A stretch of DNA of 57,007 nucleotides from Bacteroidales bacterium (lineage in GTDB: Bacteria > Bacteroidota > Bacteroidia > Bacteroidales > VadinHA17). The position numbers and the translations under genes are program-made. Location: contig SLNP01000031.1 in the NCBI GenBank assembly GCA_007132995.1, positions 1 to 57,007 of the forward strand, read 5' to 3'. The notes under the pieces are model-generated. The model ran no database searches, was not told the DNA's origin, and worked only from the letters and a program-made list of their open reading frames with translations. Shown here one piece after another: positions 30,573 to 39,061 of this stretch; position 1 is the stretch's first letter; each line of letters starts with the position of its first letter.

Positions 30573-31484
30573 TCAATCATGCATATTTTCGCCGACTGCT
30601 CCGTGGCGACCATTTACCTGCGACATATAGAGTCCGGTTATCATAATGGCTATTCCTGCCATCTTCTCTATAGTGAAGCTTTCTCCGAAGGTGTAGAAAG
30701 CATATAGAGCTGTAAGAACCGGTATTATATTGGCAAAGAGGTTTGCCCGTGTTATTCCTATACGCCTGACCGAGTATGCCAACAGTATGAAGGCTGCCGA
30801 TGATGCAAAAACGGCCAGCCGCAAAATTGCCGTGAGAGAGGCGGCCGACCAGACAAGCGAGGATATTCCTGATCCGCTGATCAAGAGAAAAAATGGTGTA
30901 AATAGAATCAGTGCTATGGCATTCTGCACCGCAACAATAAAGATTGGCCCGTAGCTGTTTATGAGGCGTCTGAGCAGTAGCGAATAGGCGGTGGCGCAAA
31001 TAACAGCCATGAACATAAGGAGTATGCCCAGAGGGTGAAATGAGAGATTGCTTTCTCCTGCAATCATAAAGACAATGATGCCTGTAAAAGAGACAACAAC
31101 TCCAGCGTAGTTGAGCCGGGAAAGCTTCTCTCTGAATATGATAAGAGCACCAATGGCGGTGAATACCGGTATAGTTGCTATAACTACCGAGGCAACAGTC
31201 GATGACACCATACTGAGTCCGTGAGCCTCGAAAAGGAAGTAGAGGAATGGCTCACAAAAAGCTATAAGGAAAAAATAGATATGGTCTCCCTCTTTGATCT
31301 TCTCTACTCTGCCGGAGAGAGAGAGAAACACCCAGAGAATAATTGCCGAGACAAGAAGCCTGAGAAAAACTATTGTGAAGGGAGGGAATACCTCATTTGC
31401 CACCTTGAACCAGACATACGAGAAGGCGAAGAATGACATAGACAGAATAATAGCTATGTATGCCTTTAATCTCTCTCTCTCCAT
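30573..31484 (-). CDS. DMT-family (EamA) transporter
   Basis: 303-aa ORF with about 10 predicted hydrophobic segments and EamA-like repeats. Confidence 0.9.
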   Translation of the reverse strand: MERERLKAYIAIILSMSFFAFSYVWFKVANEVFPPFTIVFLRLLVSAIILWVFLSLSGRVEKIKEGDHIYFFLIAFCEPFLYFLFEAHGLSMVSSTVASVVIATIPVFTAIGALIIFREKLSRLNYAGVVVSFTGIIVFMIAGESNLSFHPLGILLMFMAVICATAYSLLLRRLINSYGPIFIVAVQNAIALILFTPFFLLISGSGISSLVWSAASLTAILRLAVFASSAAFILLAYSVRRIGITRANLFANIIPVLTALYAFYTFGESFTIEKMAGIAIMITGLYMSQVNGRHGAVGENMHD

Positions 31485-31668
31485 AACTGTCTGCCTGTTG
31501 CTGTTTTAAACGGCGAAAATAGCACATTTTTTTATTTCACAGCCCTCTATGCCACAGCTTCGAACACCGATGTACAAACCTCTGACATAAGTCGCATAAC
31601 TGGTCTTATAGCAGCGAGATATAGTCTGTTCGGCTTTCGACTATTGTATAATGACCTGAAGGGGTAGA

Positions 31669-31699
31669 TTTGCAGGTCGTCCATTTTTTCTTATATTTG
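31669..31699 (+). promoter_or_regulatory. Perfect Bacteroidota-type promoter TTTG-N19-TATATTTG
   Basis: TTTG 31669-31672; TATATTTG 31692-31699; no ORF starts directly downstream. Confidence 0.8.
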
Positions 31700-31703
31700 C
31701 TCG

Positions 31704-31844
31704 CCTGAAACAGAGGGGTATCCCTTTAATCGTAAACGCCTACGCCTAAGAGTATTAGGCTAAAGGAAGAGGGAGCTCATCAGGAGAGAGGCATGGAGAT
31801 ATCAACCCGGTACTTAATATTGTCAGGAACCTGTTCCTGTTTTT
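31704..31844 (+). ncRNA. Putative structured small RNA or attenuator leader upstream of etfB
   Basis: Starts just after a consensus promoter; nested stems CCTGA/TCAGG, CCTTTA/TAAAGG, GCCTAA/TTAGGC; ends in intrinsic terminator; no coding ORF. Confidence 0.65.
31824..31844 (+). terminator. Intrinsic terminator ending the putative RNA
   Basis: CAGGAA-CCTG-TTCCTG-TTTTT. Confidence 0.8.
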
Positions 31845-31950
31845 AGCAGAGCTGTAAAAAAGAGGGTCGTCTGCTAAGCTCTATCGTGCATGGCAGCTAC
31901 TCCGATACTATGAGAGAAATAAACCGAGCATGAAATATTTTACTGAAGTT

Positions 31951-31983
31951 TTTGCCCGCTGCATCTGGTCGGGACTCTATTTG
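31951..31983 (+). promoter_or_regulatory. Putative etfB promoter TTTG-N21-TCTATTTG
   Basis: One mismatch to TAnnTTTG; about 78 bp upstream of etfB. Confidence 0.45.
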
Positions 31984-32060
31984 CAAAAGCAGAGAGTCGG
32001 TCGGTTCTATGCAGAACAAAAGCTTTTGAAAACTCTTTTCATGCAAAAAAATTAAATGTA

Positions 32061-32810
32061 ATGAACATATTGGTTTGTATTAGCAATGTACCCGACACAA
32101 CAACTAAAATCAGGTTTGCAGAAGGGGATACCAAGCTGGATGCCACAGGCGTGCAGTGGGTTATAAACCCATGGGATGAGTTGTCCCTGACAAGAGCGCT
32201 TGAGTTGAAAGATGACAGCTCTGCCGGGATTACCTCTGTAACAGTAATACATGTAGGTGAGGCCTCTTCCGAGCCCACTATCAGAAAGGCCCTGGCGATT
32301 GGTGCTGACAGCGCCATCAGGGTAGATAGTCCGGCGAATGACTCCTATGTGGTAGCAGCCCAGATAGCAGCGGCAGCCAGTGGTGGAGGGTTTGATATCA
32401 TTATGTGTGGTATTGAGTCGAGCGATTTTAACGGCTCTGTTGTAGGAGGTATGGTAGCAGAGATGATGAATATTCAATCGGTAACCGGTGTCTCCGACCT
32501 GAAGGTGAAGGATGGTAGTGTAATAATGACACGCGAAATTGAGGGTGGCAGAGAGGTTGTCGCTACTACTGCACCTGTTCTTGCTGTGGTGCAGAAGGGT
32601 ATAGCCAAAGAGCCCCGTATAGCATCGATGAGAGGTATTATGACTGCGCGAACCAAACCGATCAATGTGGTTGAGGCGGTTGATAGCGAGCAGTTTTCGT
32701 CACTGGAAGGGTTTACCCTCCCGCCCCCCCGCCCTGAGTGCAGATTTATAGATGCGGATAATGTTTCTGAACTTGTCTCACTTCTGCAGAATGAGGCCAA
32801 GGTTATTTAA
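32061..32810 (+). CDS. etfB: Electron transfer flavoprotein subunit beta
   Basis: ETF-beta translation (NPWDELSLTRALELK, GIESSDFNGSVVGGMVAEMM). Confidence 0.95.
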   Translation: MNILVCISNVPDTTTKIRFAEGDTKLDATGVQWVINPWDELSLTRALELKDDSSAGITSVTVIHVGEASSEPTIRKALAIGADSAIRVDSPANDSYVVAAQIAAAASGGGFDIIMCGIESSDFNGSVVGGMVAEMMNIQSVTGVSDLKVKDGSVIMTREIEGGREVVATTAPVLAVVQKGIAKEPRIASMRGIMTARTKPINVVEAVDSEQFSSLEGFTLPPPRPECRFIDADNVSELVSLLQNEAKVI

Positions 32811-32851
32811 AGCGTTAACAGATAGGTATAACAGATTTAAAGGAGATTATT

Positions 32852-33826
32852 ATGTCAATATTGGTATATACGGAGAATAGGAACGGCGAGTTCAGAAAAC
32901 CGGCCCTCGAGGCCCTCTCTTATGCTTACGGAGTAGCATCAATGTCAGGTGGCTCTGTTACAGCTGTTGCCACTGGTGATATTCCGGAAGAGAAGTTGCA
33001 GGTGCTGGGCGAGCATGGAGCTTCCCGCGTGCTGGTAGTAAAGGATCCCCTCTTCGGACACTTTGATCCGGGAGCCTTTACCTCTATGATGGCACAGGCG
33101 GTAGAGAAGAGCCAGTCCAAAATAGTGGTGATGGCCTCTACAATATCAGGTAAGGCGATAGCACCACGACTGGCGGTAAAGCTTAAGGCAGCTCTTGTCA
33201 CCGGCGTTAACGGACTTCCGCTCAGCATTGATCCTTTAACTGTAAACAGAAGGGCCTATTCCGGAAGTGCATTTGCGCGGGTTAAACTAAATAGTGAAAT
33301 CAGCATCATTACCACTCTTCAGAACTCTTATGATATTGAATCCAACCCGGTTGCGATGACTGTAGAGGAGTTCGTGCCTGAGGTGGCCGGCCTGCCAGCC
33401 GCTGTTGAAGTTCTTGAAGAGCAGAGGATGGAAGATGGGAAAGTTCCACTTACTGAAGCCTCTGTAATCGTAGCGGGTGGCCGTGGAATGAAATCGCCCG
33501 ATAACTGGCAGCCACTGATAGAGCTTGCAGAACTGCTGGAGGGTGCTACTGCCTGCTCACGCCCGGTATCGGACGAGGGATGGAGACCTCATGAAGAGCA
33601 TACCGGACAGACAGGTAAGATAGTGGCTCCCGACCTCTATGTCGCAGCCGGCATATCAGGAGCAACCCAGCACCTTGCAGGAGTCAGCGGTTCAAAGTAT
33701 ATTGTCGCTATAAATACCGACAAGACGGCCCCGATATTCGAGGCGGCACAATATGGTGTTGTGGGTGACGCCACAAAGGTGCTTCCAAAACTTGTTGAAG
33801 CGGTAAGGCAGGTAAAAGGTAAATAG
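32852..33826 (+). CDS. etfA: Electron transfer flavoprotein subunit alpha
   Basis: FAD-binding C-terminal domain (VAGGRGMKSPDNW, YVAAGISGATQHLAGVSGSKYIVAINTDKTAPIFEAAQYGVVGD). Confidence 0.95.
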   Translation: MSILVYTENRNGEFRKPALEALSYAYGVASMSGGSVTAVATGDIPEEKLQVLGEHGASRVLVVKDPLFGHFDPGAFTSMMAQAVEKSQSKIVVMASTISGKAIAPRLAVKLKAALVTGVNGLPLSIDPLTVNRRAYSGSAFARVKLNSEISIITTLQNSYDIESNPVAMTVEEFVPEVAGLPAAVEVLEEQRMEDGKVPLTEASVIVAGGRGMKSPDNWQPLIELAELLEGATACSRPVSDEGWRPHEEHTGQTGKIVAPDLYVAAGISGATQHLAGVSGSKYIVAINTDKTAPIFEAAQYGVVGDATKVLPKLVEAVRQVKGK

Positions 33827-33863
33827 AGATAGTCCACGGCCCTGTGCTGTAACAGGCCCGGTA

Positions 33864-35204
33864 ATGTTATTAACAACAGAGACAATGACCCGACAGATAG
33901 TTTTTATTATTGTTCTGCTTGCTACCCTTGGGGTCTTTTCCTACACCGCCATCAGGGTGATCAGACTCTTCAGGCTGACCCGTCCGGCCTTTGCCGTAGG
34001 TGATATAGGGAAAAGGATACTATTAACACTAAAGGTTGCTATTGCCCAGAGCCGTATTTTCCGAAGACCCTTCTCGGGTGTATTGCATGCACTCGTTTTC
34101 TGGGGTTTCTGTCTGATACTCTTTGGAACCATAGAGATAGTTATTGATGGTGTAATCGGTGCCGAGCGCTCCCTGCAGATACTGGGACCCTTTCACACCT
34201 TCATGATGGCAGCCGGTGATATCTTTGCCCTTATAGTTGCAATCTCAATAGTTCTGTTCCTTGCAAGAAGGGTTTTTACCAACATAGCAAGGTTCAGCGG
34301 TGAGGAGATAAAGAGAGTCTCTAAAATCGATGCCACATTTGCACTCTCTATGATATTCTTTCTCATGATCTCTCTGCTGGGCACCAATGCCTCATATATG
34401 GCGCTGATGAATGCCGGCGATGAGCAAATTGCCGGTGCATACCCGGCGGCATCACTCTTTTTGCCTCTTTTTGCCGGTGCCGGAGATGACACCCTGCATC
34501 TATGGCATGAACTGTTCTGGTGGGCTCATATTCTACTCATATTTATATTTGCCAACATACTTCCATACTCCAAGCACTTTCATGTATTTATGTCGGTGCC
34601 AAATGTATTTCTCACGCGTCTCGATCCTCCCGGGAAGCTTCCAAATATGGATAGTATAACCAGAGAGGTTAAGTTGATGCTTAATCCTGAAACCGCATTT
34701 GAAGCGAGTCCTGCCGGAGAAGAGCCCGGGCGGTTTGGTGTTAAGGATGCTGAAGATGCGACATGGAAAAATTACTTTGATTCGCTTGCATGCACCGAGT
34801 GTGGCAGATGTACAGCGGTATGCCCTGCCAACATTACCGGCAAGAGACTCTCTCCAAGGAAGGTGATGATGGATCTCAGATCGAGAATGAAGCAGAAGGG
34901 TAATGCTATTCTTAAAAACGGCAGGGGATATGATGATGGCAGGTCTCTTGTACGGGACTATATATCGGAAGAGGAGTTGTGGGCATGTACCACTTGTAAC
35001 GCCTGCTATCGCGAGTGCCCCATCAATATTGACCACCCCTCGTTTATAGTCGATATGAGACGCTACCTTGTCATGGAGGAGGGAGCAGCACCAGGCGAGA
35101 TAAAGGCTATCTTTAACAATATCGAGAATAACGGTGCCCCGTGGCAGTACTCTCCCGAAGACAGGCTGCTCTGGGCCAAAGGCCTTGAGGTGAAAGGTGA
35201 TTAA
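33864..35204 (+). CDS. Membrane-anchored (Fe-S) oxidoreductase with NarI-like TM region and two 4Fe-4S motifs
   Basis: Hydrophobic N-terminal half; CTECGRCTAVCP and CTTCNACYRECP; start could be 33885. Confidence 0.88.
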   Translation: MLLTTETMTRQIVFIIVLLATLGVFSYTAIRVIRLFRLTRPAFAVGDIGKRILLTLKVAIAQSRIFRRPFSGVLHALVFWGFCLILFGTIEIVIDGVIGAERSLQILGPFHTFMMAAGDIFALIVAISIVLFLARRVFTNIARFSGEEIKRVSKIDATFALSMIFFLMISLLGTNASYMALMNAGDEQIAGAYPAASLFLPLFAGAGDDTLHLWHELFWWAHILLIFIFANILPYSKHFHVFMSVPNVFLTRLDPPGKLPNMDSITREVKLMLNPETAFEASPAGEEPGRFGVKDAEDATWKNYFDSLACTECGRCTAVCPANITGKRLSPRKVMMDLRSRMKQKGNAILKNGRGYDDGRSLVRDYISEEELWACTTCNACYRECPINIDHPSFIVDMRRYLVMEEGAAPGEIKAIFNNIENNGAPWQYSPEDRLLWAKGLEVKGD

Positions 35205-35230
35205 GAAGAGATACCACTATTAAAACAACT

Positions 35231-36025
35231 ATGGAAACCCGTAAAATAGAGATACCGGTTATGGCAGATATGGCTGCCAGGGGTGAGAAGCCTGAATACC
35301 TTTTCTGGGTAGGCTGCGCAGGAGCATTCGATGACAGATACAAAAAGGTGGCTGCCTCATTTGCCAGACTCTTGTCCTGGCTTGGAACCAGTTATGCCGT
35401 TCTGGGAAAAGAGGAGAGCTGTACAGGCGATCCGGCTAGGAGGGCAGGCAACGAGATGCTGTTTCAGATGCAGGCTCTTCAGAATATTGAGATTTTCAAC
35501 TCTTATGGGGTAGAGAAGATATTGACTATCTGCCCGCACTGCTACAATGTCTTCAAAAATGAGTACCCCGATCTTGGCGGGCAGTATGAGGTAATTAACT
35601 ATACAGCCTTTATATCGGAGAAAATAGAGTCGGGCCATATTGATCTGGATGCCTCTGTTCTTGATGGTGCGAAGATAACATACCATGATCCCTGCTATCT
35701 GGGCAGGGCCAATGAGATTTATGAGGAGCCCAGAGCCCTTCTCAGATCTCTCTCTCCCAACCTCTGTGAAATGGAGCGGAACAGAAGCTACGCCCTCTGT
35801 TGCGGGGCAGGCGGGGGCCAGTATTTTAAGGAGGCGGAAAAGGGAGAGAAAGAGGTGTTTATCGAGAGAACCGAAGAGGCACTGACCACCGGCGCTTCAA
35901 TTATTGCAACTTCATGCCCCTTCTGTATGACCATGATTACCGATGGTCTGAAGTACAAGAACCGCGAGGAGGAGATATTTAATTATGATATTGTTGAGCT
36001 GATAGTGAAATCGTTGAAAATATAG
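35231..36025 (+). CDS. (Fe-S)-binding protein with CCG domains (HdrB-like)
   Basis: YHDPCYLGR...CCGAGGGQYF, CPHCYNVFKNEY, ATSCPFCMTM. Confidence 0.9.
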   Translation: METRKIEIPVMADMAARGEKPEYLFWVGCAGAFDDRYKKVAASFARLLSWLGTSYAVLGKEESCTGDPARRAGNEMLFQMQALQNIEIFNSYGVEKILTICPHCYNVFKNEYPDLGGQYEVINYTAFISEKIESGHIDLDASVLDGAKITYHDPCYLGRANEIYEEPRALLRSLSPNLCEMERNRSYALCCGAGGGQYFKEAEKGEKEVFIERTEEALTTGASIIATSCPFCMTMITDGLKYKNREEEIFNYDIVELIVKSLKI

Positions 36026-36046
36026 TAACATAAAAGAGTAAACATA

Positions 36047-37819
36047 ATGGAAAATGCATTGAAGAGCGGTGAGTTTTTGTTAAAGCAGGTGACTCCCGAA
36101 AGCGTATTTATACCTGAAGAGTTCGATGAAGAGCAGCGTATGATAGCCCAGACCTGCCAGGATTTCATTGAGGCTGAAGTATACCCCAATCTTGAACAAC
36201 TTGAGAAGGGCGACCGTAAACTGATGGAAGAGATACTCAAGAAGTCAGGAGAACTCGGCCTGATGGGTATTGCCATACCCGAAGAGTTTGGAGGTTTTGG
36301 GCAGTCGTTCGTTACCCAGATGCTTGCAGCAGAGACAACGGGAGCAGGATTCTCCTTTTCAGTAGCATATATGGCCCACTGCGGAATCGGCACAATGCCA
36401 ATAATGTATTTTGGTAATGAAGATCAGCGTAGCCGATATATTCCCCGGCTGGCTACCGGCGAACTTATAGGCGCCTACTGCCTTACAGAACCGGGAGCGG
36501 GAAGCGACGCCAATTCGGGTAAGTCTTCTGCCACACTTGACGAAGATGGCAGGAACTATATTCTCAACGGCCAGAAGATGTGGATAACCAATGCGGGCTT
36601 TGCCGATATTCAGATAGTCTTCGCCAAGATTGACAACGACAGGGTACTTAGCGCATTCATAGTAGAGAAGGATTATCCGGGCGTGGTGATTGGACCCGAT
36701 GAGCACAAGATGGGTATTAAGGGGAGTTCAACCGCTCAGATATACTATAACGATGTGAAGGTGCCTGTTGAAAACCTTCTCGGTAAGAGGGGCGAGGGCT
36801 TCAGGATAGCGCTCAGCATACTCCATATGGGCAGAATAAAGTTGGGTGCCAATGTTATAGGAGCAGCCAAGAAGGCTATAAATGACTCTGTGCAGTATGC
36901 TACCGAGAGAAAGCAGTTCAACACCGCTATTGCCAGCTTCGGAGCAATAAAAAGCAAGCTTGCAATGCAGGTGGTGAAGAGTGTAGCTACAGAGTCGGCA
37001 ATATACAGGGTGAGCAGGGATATCGATAACCTTGCCGGCAGGTATGTCGCTGAGAATTGTGAGAAGGGTAGGGCATCTATCGATGCAATTAGCTACTACG
37101 CAGTTGAAGCGGCACTGCTGAAGGTGTATGGCTCAGAGATGCTTGACTTTGTTGTCGATGAGGCTGTACAGATTCACGGAGGTATGGGATACTCGGCCGA
37201 GATGGCAGTTGAGAAGGCTTACCGTGATTCCCGTATCAACAGAATATTTGAGGGTACCAATGAGATAAACAGGCTGCTGCTGGTAGATACCGCCATGAAG
37301 AGGGCGATGAAGGGTGACTTCGACCTCTTCGGTGAAGCGGAGAAGGTATTCGCAGATCCTGCTGGCGCTCCGGCGGCTGCCACCAGCGGGGAGAGCTATG
37401 GAGAGGAGATGCTCAGGTATACCGGCAACTTCAAAAAGTGTGCGCTGATGGCTATACATGCCGCCTCATCAACCTTTGGAAAGAAGCTGGTTCATGAGCA
37501 GGAGATATTGACTGAGATATCTGATATTATGACCTCTGCTTACCTCGCAGAGTCTCTTGTTCTGCGTACCCTCAAAAGGGAGATGACTCAGGGTGAAGAT
37601 GCCGTATTCAGGGCTATAACCAATATTTTCATATTTAATACCGCATCAGAAATAAGGAGGTCGGCTCTTGGTGCCATCTTTTCTACCCTCTCTCCGGATG
37701 AGGCCGAACCGGTGGCCGATGCCATCGAAAAGCTTACCAGCGTAAGGGGTGTAAACCTTAAAGAGGAGGGCCGCCTGATTGCAGACAAGCTTATTGAGGA
37801 TGGCAGCTATAAGTTCTAA
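36047..37819 (+). CDS. Acyl-CoA dehydrogenase (long form with C-terminal extension)
   Basis: CLTEPGAGSDANSGKSSA, YATERKQFNTAI, QIHGGMGYSAEMAVEKAYRDSRINRIFEGTNEINR. Confidence 0.93.
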   Translation: MENALKSGEFLLKQVTPESVFIPEEFDEEQRMIAQTCQDFIEAEVYPNLEQLEKGDRKLMEEILKKSGELGLMGIAIPEEFGGFGQSFVTQMLAAETTGAGFSFSVAYMAHCGIGTMPIMYFGNEDQRSRYIPRLATGELIGAYCLTEPGAGSDANSGKSSATLDEDGRNYILNGQKMWITNAGFADIQIVFAKIDNDRVLSAFIVEKDYPGVVIGPDEHKMGIKGSSTAQIYYNDVKVPVENLLGKRGEGFRIALSILHMGRIKLGANVIGAAKKAINDSVQYATERKQFNTAIASFGAIKSKLAMQVVKSVATESAIYRVSRDIDNLAGRYVAENCEKGRASIDAISYYAVEAALLKVYGSEMLDFVVDEAVQIHGGMGYSAEMAVEKAYRDSRINRIFEGTNEINRLLLVDTAMKRAMKGDFDLFGEAEKVFADPAGAPAAATSGESYGEEMLRYTGNFKKCALMAIHAASSTFGKKLVHEQEILTEISDIMTSAYLAESLVLRTLKREMTQGEDAVFRAITNIFIFNTASEIRRSALGAIFSTLSPDEAEPVADAIEKLTSVRGVNLKEEGRLIADKLIEDGSYKF

Positions 37820-37971
37820 ATCAGAGCTGTAGTCTCTGACAGGTAAGGCCTGTCGTCATAGTGCCACCTTGTGCAGATAGCTTTGCTGCTGTATCGCCGC
37901 CATAACCAGAGAGGAGGGGTTAGTCACTCTCCTCCACTGTGGCGCAGCTTGTTATAATAAAACCTATAATT

Positions 37972-38775
37972 ATGGGCCAGACAAATTACAGTCCGATTGC
38001 CATTGTTGTACTCCTTATTCTCTCTTCCTGTGCAGAGGTTCCCCTTACAGGAAGACGGCAGGTTACCCTTTTACCGGAATCGCAGCTTATTGAGATGGGG
38101 TTCAACGGGTATCGCGAATTTATGAGCGAACACTCCCCTTCGGCCGACAGGGCAATGGCTGCCAGGGTTGAGACAATAGGTCGCAACATAGCCGGAGCGG
38201 TTGAAGACTATTTCCGCCTCAACAATATTGAGTCGAGGCTTGAGGGCTATGAGTGGGAATTTACCCTTATTGATGATGACACCCCCAACGCGTGGGCCAT
38301 GCCGGGAGGCAAGATAGTGGTGTACAGCGGTATACTGCCATACACTGTTGATGATGATGGAATGGCTGTGGTTATTGGTCATGAGATAGCGCATGTAGTT
38401 GCAAGACATGGTAATGAACGGATGAGTCAGCAGCTTATGGTAGAGCTTGGCGGAATAGCCCTGAGTGAGGCAATAAGTGAGAAGCCGGAGGAGACCCGCG
38501 AGCTATTTCTTCTGGCATATGGTGCCGGGTCGCATCTGGGTGGTCTGCTTCCATACTCCCGCAGGCATGAGGAGGAGGCCGACAGACTGGGCCTGATATT
38601 TATGGCTATGGCCGGCTATAATCCGGAGGCCGCTATTCCCTTCTGGGAGAGGATGAGTTCGATGGGTGGGGTTGAGCCCCCCGAATTCCTGAGTACACAC
38701 CCCTCGAGTCGTTCAAGGATGAGGGCGATGGAGAATTTTATTCCTGAGGCAAAGGGTTATATGCCCGAAAGATGA
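37972..38775 (+). CDS. M48-family metallopeptidase lipoprotein
   Basis: Lipobox LSSC, HEIAHVVARH. Confidence 0.93.
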   Translation: MGQTNYSPIAIVVLLILSSCAEVPLTGRRQVTLLPESQLIEMGFNGYREFMSEHSPSADRAMAARVETIGRNIAGAVEDYFRLNNIESRLEGYEWEFTLIDDDTPNAWAMPGGKIVVYSGILPYTVDDDGMAVVIGHEIAHVVARHGNERMSQQLMVELGGIALSEAISEKPEETRELFLLAYGAGSHLGGLLPYSRRHEEEADRLGLIFMAMAGYNPEAAIPFWERMSSMGGVEPPEFLSTHPSSRSRMRAMENFIPEAKGYMPER

Positions 38776-39061
38776 ATGCTGGCTCCTGAATCTGTCTGAC
38801 ATTCAGCCTTTCCAGTTGTTGCCAAATAAGGGGTTTAGTGCTGCCGCCGCTGACCGTGACATACTGACATTGTGAGGCGGCTGAAAGGGTTCTGCCCGTA
38901 TCTGTATCTTATGCCTGCTGAGAGATGCTCTCCTCATGCCCCTAGTGACAATTGCGATAGGCCCTGACCTGCCGCTGCTCCTGTTTTTTCATTTACTTTG
39001 TAAAAGAGCCTGGCTGTTGGCGCCCGCTATGGTAGGCTTTATACAACTTGATATTTCAGTG

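Noticed and set aside
32724-32730. C7 homopolymer in etfB as a phase-variation tract
   Set aside because: Short, encodes a Pro-rich segment in frame; no evidence of contingency function.
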